64,000 bases of DNA from an uncultured Bacteroidales bacterium (GTDB lineage: Bacteria; Bacteroidota; Bacteroidia; Bacteroidales; UBA932): NCBI GenBank assembly GCA_905235085.1, contig CAJOKD010000014.1, forward strand, positions 1 through 64,000, read 5' to 3'. How positions within the stretch are numbered: position 1 is the first letter of the stretch; each line of letters opens with the position of its first letter. The translations under genes were made by a program, and so were the position numbers. The notes below the pieces were generated by a model. It was not told the DNA's origin, did no database searches, and saw only the letters and a program-made list of their open reading frames with translations. Below are positions 20,118 through 27,692 of this stretch, piece after piece.

Positions 20118-21371
20118 ATGAAAAAGGCAATCATTTATCTGTCAGCTCTCCTTGTCGCCATGCTGACGCTTTCAAGCTATACCATTATCTATGATCCTTC
20201 CCTTGAACCGGAGGAGGGCGTGGAAATGGCAGGTTACCTTAAAGGGATGCTTTCTGAAAAAGCTGGTATAGAATCGGTCATCGTTGCAGAACCTGCAGGC
20301 AAGGTCAAAGGTCGCGTAATCCGGATAACCCATTCGGAAGGCAAGGGAATATTCGAATATTCTTTGTATGGAAAGAAGTCGTCCCTAACCCTTGACGGGG
20401 GAAGCTGCTGGGCGATGAAATATGCTGCAGACCAGCTTGTTTCGGACATCGCTTCCCAAAAGGCACCTTCCCGTTACAAGAAGGAAGGTTCCATAGAAGG
20501 GCTTGAAATCTTCGACCGGCCTGAACGCTGCGACCTGAGGATCCTGGATGACAACATCTGGCAATATGACTCTAAGTCTATCCCGGAAGTTTGGGAAGCG
20601 ATGGGAGAAGACTGCAGGGATGATTACCGTGCACCTCAGTTCGCGCAGATCGTACGGGCCTACATGCCTGATGTCGTCACACTGCAGGAATACAGCCGCC
20701 ACATGCATCAGAGATTCAATCCTCTGGTTGAACAATACGGTTATTCAATCACTACTGAAGGTGATGGGAAGGCATGGAACCATACTCCGATATTCTACAA
20801 GACGTCCGTCCTTGATCTTCTTGAGACCAACTTCTGCCTCTATACCCCTGAAAAATGGAGCAACAAGGGGACCAAGTCGTTCTCTTCAGCCGTGTTCAGG
20901 AGGAAATCCGACGGCAAGCAGTTCGCCGTGATAACCACCCATCTTTGGTGGAAGGGAGATCCCGCGCAGCCGGGCAGCAGCCAGGCCAGAGCTTCACAGA
21001 TACGCCTCGTCATCGCTGAGGCAGAATGCATCAAGGCAAAGTACGGTTGCCCTGTATTCGTGACGGGGGACATGAACTGTTACGAGGATTCCACTCCACT
21101 GCAGCAATTCATTTCCGAGGGATTCAAGCCTTGCTATGAGTTGGCGACCCTCAGCACCGACAATACCAACGGCCATCACATCTGTTCCGCGAAAGATGGC
21201 TATTCGCGCCAGAGCAGAAGACGCAGTCCGCTGCGCAAGGAAGGCGCGATCGACCATTGTTTCCTGTATAATGGCCAATCTACGGAAGTCCTTGTGTTTG
21301 ACTGTATTACTCCGTATTTCACCATCAAGCTCACGGATCATTATCCTAACCTGATAGACGCCAGGCTGTAG
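20118..21371 (+). CDS. Secreted endonuclease/exonuclease/phosphatase (EEP) family protein
   Basis: A 417-residue protein with an N-terminal signal or anchor helix (about 1-20). A domain of about 110 residues follows, then an EEP fold: RILDDNIWQ, catalytic glutamate in TLQEYSR, TTHLWW, GDMNCYE, IDHCF and the terminal LTDHYPN (the usual SDHxP). These are the metal and phosphate residues of DNase I-like phosphodiesterases and phosphatases. The N-terminal part, with an alternating strand and helix pattern, resembles the accessory domains that precede catalytic domains in glycosidases, but I cannot name it. Substrate unknown. The GNAT gene starts 2 nt after the stop. Confidence 0.85.
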   Translation: MKKAIIYLSALLVAMLTLSSYTIIYDPSLEPEEGVEMAGYLKGMLSEKAGIESVIVAEPAGKVKGRVIRITHSEGKGIFEYSLYGKKSSLTLDGGSCWAMKYAADQLVSDIASQKAPSRYKKEGSIEGLEIFDRPERCDLRILDDNIWQYDSKSIPEVWEAMGEDCRDDYRAPQFAQIVRAYMPDVVTLQEYSRHMHQRFNPLVEQYGYSITTEGDGKAWNHTPIFYKTSVLDLLETNFCLYTPEKWSNKGTKSFSSAVFRRKSDGKQFAVITTHLWWKGDPAQPGSSQARASQIRLVIAEAECIKAKYGCPVFVTGDMNCYEDSTPLQQFISEGFKPCYELATLSTDNTNGHHICSAKDGYSRQSRRRSPLRKEGAIDHCFLYNGQSTEVLVFDCITPYFTIKLTDHYPNLIDARL

Positions 21372-21373
21372 AC

Positions 21374-21859
21374 ATGATGGTAAGACCTGCTGCATACAGC
21401 GACCTGGATACGGTTCTCTGGCTTTTCTCCGAGGCCAGGGAGATAATGCGTGCGGACGGGAATATACATCAATGGGAGGGCCCGTATCCCGGGGAAGAGC
21501 AAGTACGTTCGGATATCGAGCTGGGAGTTGGCCGGGTGGTTGTCCACGACGGAGAGGTTGTGGCATATTTCGCGATAATCCCTTCACCAGAGCCTACTTA
21601 CACCTATATCGACGGGACTTGGCTTGACGATGATCTGCCATACATGGTCATCCACAGGATTGCCAGCTCCAGGACTTCGAAAGGCGTTTTCAGGGAGATA
21701 ATTGAATATTCATTCTCCCTTTGCGGGAATATCCGGATCGACACGCACCGAGACAACCATATCATGCAGCACGTTATAGCCAAGGCCGGCTTCACCTATT
21801 GCGGCATCATCTACCTCGCCGACGGAGCCGAAAGGCTGGCCTACCAGAGGCTGGCCTGA
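21374..21859 (+). CDS. GNAT family N-acetyltransferase
   Basis: A 161-residue protein beginning VRPAAYSDLDTV, the usual first strand and helix of GNAT enzymes. A central GEVVAYFAI strand and a C-terminal RIDTHRDNHIMQHVIAKAGF follow, corresponding to motif B with the acetyl-CoA-binding helix and the F-x-x-x-G turn. The acyl acceptor is unknown. It is cytosolic, with the ATG 2 nt after the EEP gene, and converges with the metallophosphoesterase gene 1 nt away. Confidence 0.85.
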   Translation: MMVRPAAYSDLDTVLWLFSEAREIMRADGNIHQWEGPYPGEEQVRSDIELGVGRVVVHDGEVVAYFAIIPSPEPTYTYIDGTWLDDDLPYMVIHRIASSRTSKGVFREIIEYSFSLCGNIRIDTHRDNHIMQHVIAKAGFTYCGIIYLADGAERLAYQRLA

Positions 21860-21860
21860 C

Positions 21861-22970
21861 TTATTCGATCACCATGTCGAACTGGTCGTAGCGTGCTGTA
21901 CGGTGGGCCAGGTGGCGGGTTGAAGGGGATATTCCGAAGAGTGGGGAATAGGTGCGGACCTTGATGGTCTTTCCGTCCGGCATGAATTCGAGGATCCGAA
22001 GCCACCCGTCTCCGCCGTTGCCTTCCCAGCCTCCTCCGACAGTCTGCACGTTGAACATCATCTGGTGGACAGTCTTTCCTGATTTGTTCCTGTCCGCCCG
22101 GTAGGCCGTACTCAGGCGGAAATCATCCTCCACGTTGCCGGTCTTCGCCGGACGTCCAGTGTGTCCGCAGATTACCAGCCTGATGTTATCGACTTGGCTG
22201 AACAGGTTGTCCCACAGCATCTTCCCTGAGTGGTTCCCTTCCTGCTTGGTGACCCAGTAGCCCTCGTGGTCGGTGTATTCCGCTGTCTCCTCCTTGAGGC
22301 AGGAATGGGTGAGGTAGATCACGTAGTGGTCCTTGTACTTGTCGGAAGTAACAAGCTTCCTGGCCCATTCCACGGCCTCCTTCGAAGGTGCGAATTCCGA
22401 ACTTATGACCAGGATCTTGTGGCTCCATCCCGGCATCTCGAATTCGAAGGCCGCGTTTTCCAGCGAGGCATGTCCCAGCCTGTTCGGATATTCCTCTTTC
22501 AGGCAATCCACGTAGGAGGTGTTGCGCTCGAAGGTTATGTATTTCGGATAGTTGGTGTTGTAGTTCTCGCTATGCTTGAAGCCGTAGTCGTGATTGCCGC
22601 CGCAGCTGATGAAAGGGACCTTCCCGTCAATCCTGGAAAGCGAGCGGCTGATGCTTTCCCACATCTGGGTGCTGCTTTGGTTGAGCATCTTGCGGTTCAG
22701 GGCGTTGTTCTCGTTCTGCTCCACCAGGTCTCCGGTGCAGAGGACGGCCTTGATGTTGAGGTGCTCCACGTTGTCCGACACCCAAAGGGTCGTGAGCTCG
22801 AAGATCGGCTGGTTGATGTCGTACTTGACATATCCCTGCGGGTCCCCGAAAAGGATCATCGTCGAGGATGCGGGGTCCGCAAGTTCCTGCCTGTCTGCGC
22901 GATGCTGCGCAAAGGATAAAGTCGCTGCCAGCCCCAGGCATGCTGTCACAACTAGCTTCTTGATGTTCAT
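21861..22970 (-). CDS. Secreted calcineurin-like metallophosphoesterase
   Basis: A 369-residue protein with a cleavable signal peptide (about 1-21, ending SFAQ). Metallophosphoesterase motifs are in order: FGDPQG, CTGDLVEQ, CGGNHDYG, YLTHS and ICGHTGRP. The first metal motif is D-x-Q rather than the usual D-x-H, a substitution that may change metal preference. All the other ligands are present. Substrate unknown. It lies downstream of the tmRNA gene on the same strand and has its own -7 element. Confidence 0.87.
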   Translation of the reverse strand: MNIKKLVVTACLGLAATLSFAQHRADRQELADPASSTMILFGDPQGYVKYDINQPIFELTTLWVSDNVEHLNIKAVLCTGDLVEQNENNALNRKMLNQSSTQMWESISRSLSRIDGKVPFISCGGNHDYGFKHSENYNTNYPKYITFERNTSYVDCLKEEYPNRLGHASLENAAFEFEMPGWSHKILVISSEFAPSKEAVEWARKLVTSDKYKDHYVIYLTHSCLKEETAEYTDHEGYWVTKQEGNHSGKMLWDNLFSQVDNIRLVICGHTGRPAKTGNVEDDFRLSTAYRADRNKSGKTVHQMMFNVQTVGGGWEGNGGDGWLRILEFMPDGKTIKVRTYSPLFGISPSTRHLAHRTARYDQFDMVIE

Positions 22971-22985
22971 GATATGCGGTTTTTA

Positions 22986-22993
22986 CAAAGATA
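22986..22993 (-). promoter_or_regulatory. -7 element (TATCTTTG) of the metallophosphoesterase gene
   Basis: An exact TAnnTTTG match 15 nt from the ATG on the minus strand, giving an expected leader of about 11 nt. Confidence 0.6.
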
Positions 22994-23073
22994 GGATTTT
23001 TTTGGAAAGCTCCCTACGAATACGCCCCTCAGTCCCCCCATAGGGGCACTTGAAGAGGCTGAATGGGATTGTT

Positions 23074-23126
23074 GCAAAGTCGGCATCAGCCGACCGGCCG
23101 GGCCGGGACTTTGCGAAAGCAAAGTC
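23074..23126. repeat. GC-rich structured intergenic sequence with competing hairpins
   Basis: The 8-mer GCAAAGTC occurs at 23074-23081 and 23119-23126, and its complement GACTTTGC lies between them at 23107-23114. The middle copy can pair with either flank. The right-hand pairing gives a perfect 8-bp stem closed by a GAAA tetraloop. The rest of 22994-23135, between the tmRNA terminator and the phosphoesterase promoter, is GC-rich with no ORF I would support. Confidence 0.5.
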
Positions 23127-23135
23127 ATGGAGGCG

Positions 23136-23164
23136 AAAAGGCCGCTAGGGGTTTGGGGGCGGCC
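23136..23164 (-). terminator. Probable terminator of the tmRNA gene
   Basis: On the minus strand the stem GGCCGC/GCGGCC (23159-23164 with 23140-23145) encloses a 13-nt loop and is followed by TTTT. It starts about 19 nt beyond the mature tmRNA 3' end. Confidence 0.55.
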
Positions 23165-23182
23165 TAGCCCCCATTATGAAAG

Positions 23183-23579
23183 TGGAGATGGGCGGAGTCG
23201 AACCGCCGTCCAAACAACGTTCCCAACAGCTTTCTACACGCTTATCCGTCCTTTGGTTGTCGGCAACGGCCTGCCGGAAGGCGGGCTAACCGAAGCTTAT
23301 CCTTTAGGTCTTAGCCGGCATTAAAGGAATCCGCCGGAGCGTCCTTCTTGAATGATACCCTGAACTCGGAACATAGAAGGCGTAAAGTCCGCAGGATACT
23401 CGTCCGGGCCGCAGCCTTGGCGGCCGGGATTAAGCTAAGCGACTTGGTCGGTTAGGCAGCGAGTGCGTAGTTGTTATCAGCAACTAAATTTATGGAAGAA
23501 CGGTTTTTACGGGCAGATCTTCCGGAAGCCCGGCGTGCTTACCATCCGGAATCGATGCTGTCAAAACCAGAACATCCCC
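23183..23579 (-). ncRNA. ssrA: Transfer-messenger RNA (tmRNA)
   Basis: About 397 nt, releasing stalled ribosomes and tagging their peptides for ClpXP. The 5' end GGGGATG (23579 downward) pairs with the 3' CATCTCC acceptor arm. A T-arm with GGTTCGACTCC sits near the 3' end. The tag reading frame is 23481 down to 23452: resume codon GCT preceded by AGTT, encoding ADNNYALAA then TAA, so with the charged alanine the tag is A-ADNNYALAA. The discriminator A at 23183 is followed by CTT, so the CCA end is not encoded and would be added by the CCA enzyme (cca at 26.2 kb). A weak -7-like sequence (TAAGTTTC, 23590-23597) precedes it. Confidence 0.95.
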
Positions 23580-23634
23580 AGACAGTTGTGAAACTTATAC
23601 GAAAGAATATTGCAATTTGTTTCAACTAAATGAG

Positions 23635-23642
23635 TACTTTTG
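23635..23642 (+). promoter_or_regulatory. -7 element (TACTTTTG) of the CapA-like/NlpC-P60 gene
   Basis: An exact TAnnTTTG match. It overlaps an in-frame upstream ATG at 23630, which rules that ATG out and supports the start at 23675. Confidence 0.6.
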
Positions 23643-23674
23643 CCCGATTTCTGCATGTACCTCCCACCTGTAAT

Positions 23675-24970
23675 ATGGAACTTTTGAGAATAATCAGATA
23701 TATCATACTGTCATTGGCAGCCTTTATGACAACTGCCATCCTATCCAAAGCTCAGCCGGCCGGCGAAGGAGAAGTGTCGTTCACGATAGTCGGCAAGATA
23801 GCTCTGCCCGCAGACAGGGAACTCTCTGAAAAAGAGACGAGGTCTTTGTTTTCAGGAGTTTCAGACTTGCTCATGGGCTCTGACTTCGTTCTTGGAAGCA
23901 TAGATTCGACAGCGTTTTACAGGACCGAGACCCTGAAGGAAGCCGGATTCGACGTGCTGGGATTCGGAGACCAGTGCCAGTTCGAAACCAAGGACATCGG
24001 TGGCAGACTCCTCAAGGTCGGATTCTGCTCTTTCTCCGAGATGCCTACCGGACTCGGTGGAGACGAAGAGATAGTCTCGGAACTCATCCGTGGCTACGTC
24101 AAGTCGGTGAAGGACTCATGCGACATCCTGATTGTCAGTTTCGCAAGTCCTTACGAGGGTCCTAACTCGGAGCATTTCTCCATCGAAGAAGACCTCTTCC
24201 CTCGTGTCTGCATCGATGCCGGAGCCGACATGGTGATTGGCCAGGGAGGAGGAGTCGCAAGGGGAGTGGAACTCTACCATCACCGCCTTATTGCATACAG
24301 TTTGGGGAAATTCTGTACTCCTTTCGGATCAAATGTGAAGAGTTACAGCGGATTGGCTCCTGTTCTCCAAGTCACGGTGACATCTGCCGGAAGGTTCGTC
24401 TCTGGAAGGATCGTCTCCATGATCCAGAATCCAGGCAAAGGCCCTTCTCGTGACCCGAAGGACAAGGCAGCAAACATGATCAAGTATGTCTCGGAGACCG
24501 ATTTTCCGGACAGCGGCTTCGATCTCGGCACAGACGGAATCTTTGCCATCAAGACAACGACGATGAGGGACAACTTCGTCGACTCCTTGCTCGCCTATGG
24601 AACAAGGTATCTTGGCCGTCCTTATTCCCTCGGTAAGACCGGTCCGTCTGCATTCGACTGCTCAGGCCTCGTGTATTCTGTCTACCAGAAGTTCGGAATA
24701 AAGTTGGGCAGGACCGCCAGGGAGCAGTACAAGAACGGACGTCCTGTCAACCGTATGGAACTTCGCAAGGGCGACCTGGTGTTCTTCAATACCCAGAAGA
24801 ACGTCAATCCGGGCCACGTCGCGATCGTCTATGAAGTGATGCCGGACGGCAATTTCCGTTTCCTGCACTCTTGCAGCAGCAAGGGTGTGGTTATCCAGAC
24901 CTTCAATGGGAGCTATTACTACTTTTCCCGGTACGTCGGTGCCAGAAGAGTGGTGGAAGATGGCAGATAG
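23675..24970 (+). CDS. Degenerate CapA-like domain fused to NlpC/P60 cell-wall hydrolase
   Basis: A 431-residue secreted protein. The ATG at 23675 is chosen because it opens a clean signal peptide (LRIIRYIILSLAAFMTTA, cleavage near SKAQ) and the promoter covers the earlier ATG. Residues about 30-270 follow the CapA (poly-gamma-glutamate synthesis-like metallophosphoesterase) layout, with LKEAGFDVLGFGDQ, DAGADMVIGQGGG and AYSLGKF. The expected ligand positions (ANNH, GHHPH, SLGNF) are replaced. Residues about 300-431 are an intact NlpC/P60 domain with Cys in AFDCSGLVY, His in GHVAIVY and His in FLHSC. It probably cleaves peptidoglycan stem peptides, with the N-terminal part as a non-catalytic binding module. 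Confidence 0.85.
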   Translation: MELLRIIRYIILSLAAFMTTAILSKAQPAGEGEVSFTIVGKIALPADRELSEKETRSLFSGVSDLLMGSDFVLGSIDSTAFYRTETLKEAGFDVLGFGDQCQFETKDIGGRLLKVGFCSFSEMPTGLGGDEEIVSELIRGYVKSVKDSCDILIVSFASPYEGPNSEHFSIEEDLFPRVCIDAGADMVIGQGGGVARGVELYHHRLIAYSLGKFCTPFGSNVKSYSGLAPVLQVTVTSAGRFVSGRIVSMIQNPGKGPSRDPKDKAANMIKYVSETDFPDSGFDLGTDGIFAIKTTTMRDNFVDSLLAYGTRYLGRPYSLGKTGPSAFDCSGLVYSVYQKFGIKLGRTAREQYKNGRPVNRMELRKGDLVFFNTQKNVNPGHVAIVYEVMPDGNFRFLHSCSSKGVVIQTFNGSYYYFSRYVGARRVVEDGR

Positions 24971-24985
24971 AAACGGAAATATTCC

Positions 24986-24993
24986 TATTTTTG
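24986..24993 (+). promoter_or_regulatory. -7 element (TATTTTTG) immediately before tcdA
   Basis: An exact TAnnTTTG match whose final G is 5 nt from the tcdA ATG. The expected first transcribed base coincides with the start codon. Confidence 0.5.
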
Positions 24994-24997
24994 CAAT

Positions 24998-25753
24998 ATG
25001 GACTCTTTCGGAAATGAAATATACGGCAGGACCACCCTCTTGCTAGGTGAGGACGTGTTCTCTGCACTCTCCCGGACCAAGGTCATAATCTTCGGTGTCG
25101 GAGGAGTTGGAAGCTGGTGTGCCGAAGGTCTATTGAGGAGCGGCATCACCAACCTCACGCTGGTGGATTCGGATACCGTGAGCGTAACCAACGTGAACCG
25201 CCAGCTGATGGCGACTTCCAGGACCGTGGGACAGGTCAAGGTAGAGGCCTTGAAAGAGAGGCTCCTGGAAATCAATCCTCAGGCGGAAATCACTGCAGTT
25301 CGGAAGATTTACTGCGAGGAGACTGCGGAGGAGTTCGACCTGGATGGTTACGACTATGTGATCGATGCCGTGGATTCCCTCAAGAACAAGACCCTGCTGA
25401 TACTCAACGCATCGGCCTCCAAGGCAGGATTCTTCTGTTCTCTCGGCGCAGCTCTCAAGGTCGATCCGGCGAGGGTCAAGGTCGCTGAGTTCTGGCAGGT
25501 CAAGGGGTGTCCTCTGGGAGCTGCGATCCGCAAGAAAATGAAAAGGGCCGGAACTTTGCCTGCAAGCAAGTTCCTGTGCGTATATGACGATGAAGTCCTT
25601 CCAAACAGAGGAATCGAGGATGCCTGTGCCGACGAGGATAGTTCCTTCAGCAAGGCCCAGGTCAACGGGACGATAGCTCCGGTGACGGCCATTTTCGGGA
25701 TGACTCTTGCCGGACTGCTAGTTCAGGATGTATATGACAAGATAGCGAGATGA
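24998..25753 (+). CDS. tcdA: tRNA threonylcarbamoyladenosine dehydratase (TcdA/CsdL)
   Basis: A 251-residue E1-like (ThiF/MoeB superfamily) enzyme that cyclizes t6A37 of ANN-decoding tRNAs to ct6A using ATP. The nucleotide-binding motif is GVGGVGSW (33-40), followed by DSDTVSVTNVNRQ and the acceptor-side VIDAVDSLKNK. The N-terminal YGRTTLLLGEDVF is typical of this family, and no other methionine lies before the glycine motif, so the start is well constrained. It overlaps the next gene by ATGA and leads a tRNA-linked unit with cca. Confidence 0.92.
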   Translation: MDSFGNEIYGRTTLLLGEDVFSALSRTKVIIFGVGGVGSWCAEGLLRSGITNLTLVDSDTVSVTNVNRQLMATSRTVGQVKVEALKERLLEINPQAEITAVRKIYCEETAEEFDLDGYDYVIDAVDSLKNKTLLILNASASKAGFFCSLGAALKVDPARVKVAEFWQVKGCPLGAAIRKKMKRAGTLPASKFLCVYDDEVLPNRGIEDACADEDSSFSKAQVNGTIAPVTAIFGMTLAGLLVQDVYDKIAR

Positions 25754-26154
25754 ACCGTGTCTGGGATCCTTTGAGGAAAAAGCTGGTGGCACTGACGCCC
25801 GAAGAAAGGGTCCGCCAGTGGTTCATCGGTGTGCTCAAGGACCGGCTGAAAGTTCCTGAATACATGATGATGAGCGAAGTCGGCTTAAAACTGGGCGAGA
25901 AGCCTTTCCGAGCCGATATTCTTGTTTACGGGAGAGACACTGCCCCGCTCATGGTCGTGGAATGCAAGCGGCCGGAAACCGAAATGAGCAGGGAAGTTCT
26001 GGAGCAGGCTCTCAAATACAACCTCGTCCTGGGAGTAAGGTACATAGTGATCACCAACGGGGAGAAAACCTTCGGCTTCCGGAGTACTGGCAATCCCGAA
26101 GTCCCGTTTGAACAGATAACCTCTTTCCCGGATTGGGAGACGATGCAGAAATGA
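25750..26154 (+). CDS. Stand-alone HsdR N-terminal-like nuclease domain protein
   Basis: A 134-residue protein matching only the N-terminal domain of type I restriction R subunits (HSDR_N type). A PD-(D/E)xK core is visible as FRADILVYGRD followed by MVVECKRPE. A helix follows (EQALKYNLVLGVRYIVITNG), with the usual NG-FGF end. There is no helicase, M or S subunit nearby, so this is not a restriction system. Small solitary proteins of this type are frequent in Bacteroidota and their role is unknown. It overlaps tcdA and cca by 4 nt each, indicating translational coupling within a tRNA-maturation unit. Confidence 0.85.
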   Translation: MNRVWDPLRKKLVALTPEERVRQWFIGVLKDRLKVPEYMMMSEVGLKLGEKPFRADILVYGRDTAPLMVVECKRPETEMSREVLEQALKYNLVLGVRYIVITNGEKTFGFRSTGNPEVPFEQITSFPDWETMQK

Positions 26155-27692
26155 ATATGAATGCGACCATAACAGAAGGATTCCTCGACAAGCCGATATT
26201 CGAGGTTGTGTCCGAGGCTGCACGGAAGCTTGGTGTAAGGGCTTTCGTAATAGGAGGCTACGTCCGGGATTGCTTCCTGGGCAGGGAGAACGACGACATA
26301 GACATAGTGGTAGAGGGCAGCGGAATCGAACTGGCCAAGGAGGTCGCGAAATCGGTGGAGAAGCTCCGGGGCCGCCATTGCAACGTAAGCATATTCAAGA
26401 CCTTCGGTACCGCCATGCTCAAGTTTGACGGTGCGGAGATAGAGTTCGTCGGGGCGCGCAGGGAATCCTATCGTCACGACTCGCGCAAGCCAATCGTTGA
26501 AGACGGAACACTCGAAGAGGACCAGCGGAGGCGGGATTTTACGATAAATGCCATGGCTTTCAGTCTCCAGAAGGAAGATTACGGAGCCCTGGTGGACCCG
26601 TTCGGGGGCATAAGGGACCTCGCAGCAGGCATCATACGGACCCCCTTGGAGCCGGAGCAGACCTACAGTGACGATCCGCTCAGGATGCTCAGGGCCATCC
26701 GTTTCGCTACCAAGCTCAGCACCCCCGGCCAGACTTTCACCATAGTTCCAGAATCTCTGGAAGCCATGAAGAAGATGAAAGACAGGATGGCGATCCTGTC
26801 CAGGGAACGCATAGTCGAGGAACTGGACAAGATACTCATAACATCCCACCCTTCTATGGGTTTCCGTCTTGCAGACGAGACCGGACTGCTTGAATATATC
26901 CTCCCGGAACTTCTGAAACTCAAAGGAATAGAGACCGTCGACGGGAAGGGGCACAAGGAGATATTCTCGCATACCCTCCAAGTAGTGGACAACGTGGCGG
27001 CAGCGGAGGAAGCTGCCATCGCGCAGGGACTCCTGAAAGATTATTCTCCAGAAGAAGACGGAAGCGGTTTCGTGGAATCGGTGAGGACCAAACCCAATGT
27101 CTGGTTGCGCTGGGCAGCACTTCTGCATGACATCGGGAAACCTGTCAGCAAACGCTTCGATCCTTCTGTCGGCTGGACTTTCCACGGCCATGAAGTGGTT
27201 GGCTCCAAGATGGTCGTGAAGATATTCACCAGGCTGAAAATGCCTTTGAATGAAAAGATGAAATATGTCAGCAAACTGGTTGCCCTTCATCACAGGCCGA
27301 TTGCCCTTGTGGACGAGGAAGTCACGGATTCGGCGGTGAGGAGGCTTCTCTTCGATGCGGGGAACGAAATCGACGACCTGATGCTCCTCTGCAACGCTGA
27401 CATTACCTCAAAGAACCCGGTCAAGGTAGCGCGCATAAAGGAAAACTTCGAACTTGTACGAAAGAAACTTGTCGAGGTAGAAGAGAAGGATGCGATCCGG
27501 AACTGGAAGAACCCGATCACAGGTGAATATGTGATGCAACTCTACGGCATCCCTCCTTGCAAGGAGATTGGAGTGCTCAAGGAATATGTCAAGGAAGCCA
27601 TCCTCGATGGAAAGATTGGCAACAATTTTGAGGAAGCGGATGCATTGATGAGGCAGAAAGCCTCTGAAATGGGACTTGTGGAATGTCAGTGA
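26151..27692 (+). CDS. cca: CCA tRNA nucleotidyltransferase (with HD domain)
   Basis: A 513-residue class II enzyme adding or repairing the 3' CCA of tRNAs (and of the tmRNA here, whose gene lacks CCA). The nucleotidyltransferase core is GGYVRDCFLG and the metal pair is DDIDIVV. RRRDFTINAMAF and DPLRMLRAIRFA follow. A C-terminal HD domain shows ALLHDIGKP and HGHEVVG. The ATG at 26151 overlaps the previous stop as ATGA. An in-frame TTG 18 nt upstream is less likely. Its 3' end overlaps the recombinase gene by 10 nt. Confidence 0.95.
   Translation: MNMNATITEGFLDKPIFEVVSEAARKLGVRAFVIGGYVRDCFLGRENDDIDIVVEGSGIELAKEVAKSVEKLRGRHCNVSIFKTFGTAMLKFDGAEIEFVGARRESYRHDSRKPIVEDGTLEEDQRRRDFTINAMAFSLQKEDYGALVDPFGGIRDLAAGIIRTPLEPEQTYSDDPLRMLRAIRFATKLSTPGQTFTIVPESLEAMKKMKDRMAILSRERIVEELDKILITSHPSMGFRLADETGLLEYILPELLKLKGIETVDGKGHKEIFSHTLQVVDNVAAAEEAAIAQGLLKDYSPEEDGSGFVESVRTKPNVWLRWAALLHDIGKPVSKRFDPSVGWTFHGHEVVGSKMVVKIFTRLKMPLNEKMKYVSKLVALHHRPIALVDEEVTDSAVRRLLFDAGNEIDDLMLLCNADITSKNPVKVARIKENFELVRKKLVEVEEKDAIRNWKNPITGEYVMQLYGIPPCKEIGVLKEYVKEAILDGKIGNNFEEADALMRQKASEMGLVECQ

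Noticed and set aside
23127..23324. A small ORF reading into the tmRNA region.
   Set aside because: It overlaps the tmRNA acceptor and T-arm on the other strand and has no protein features.
25750..26154. A type I restriction-modification system.
   Set aside because: Only the R-subunit N-terminal domain is present; no helicase, M or S subunit lies in the window.
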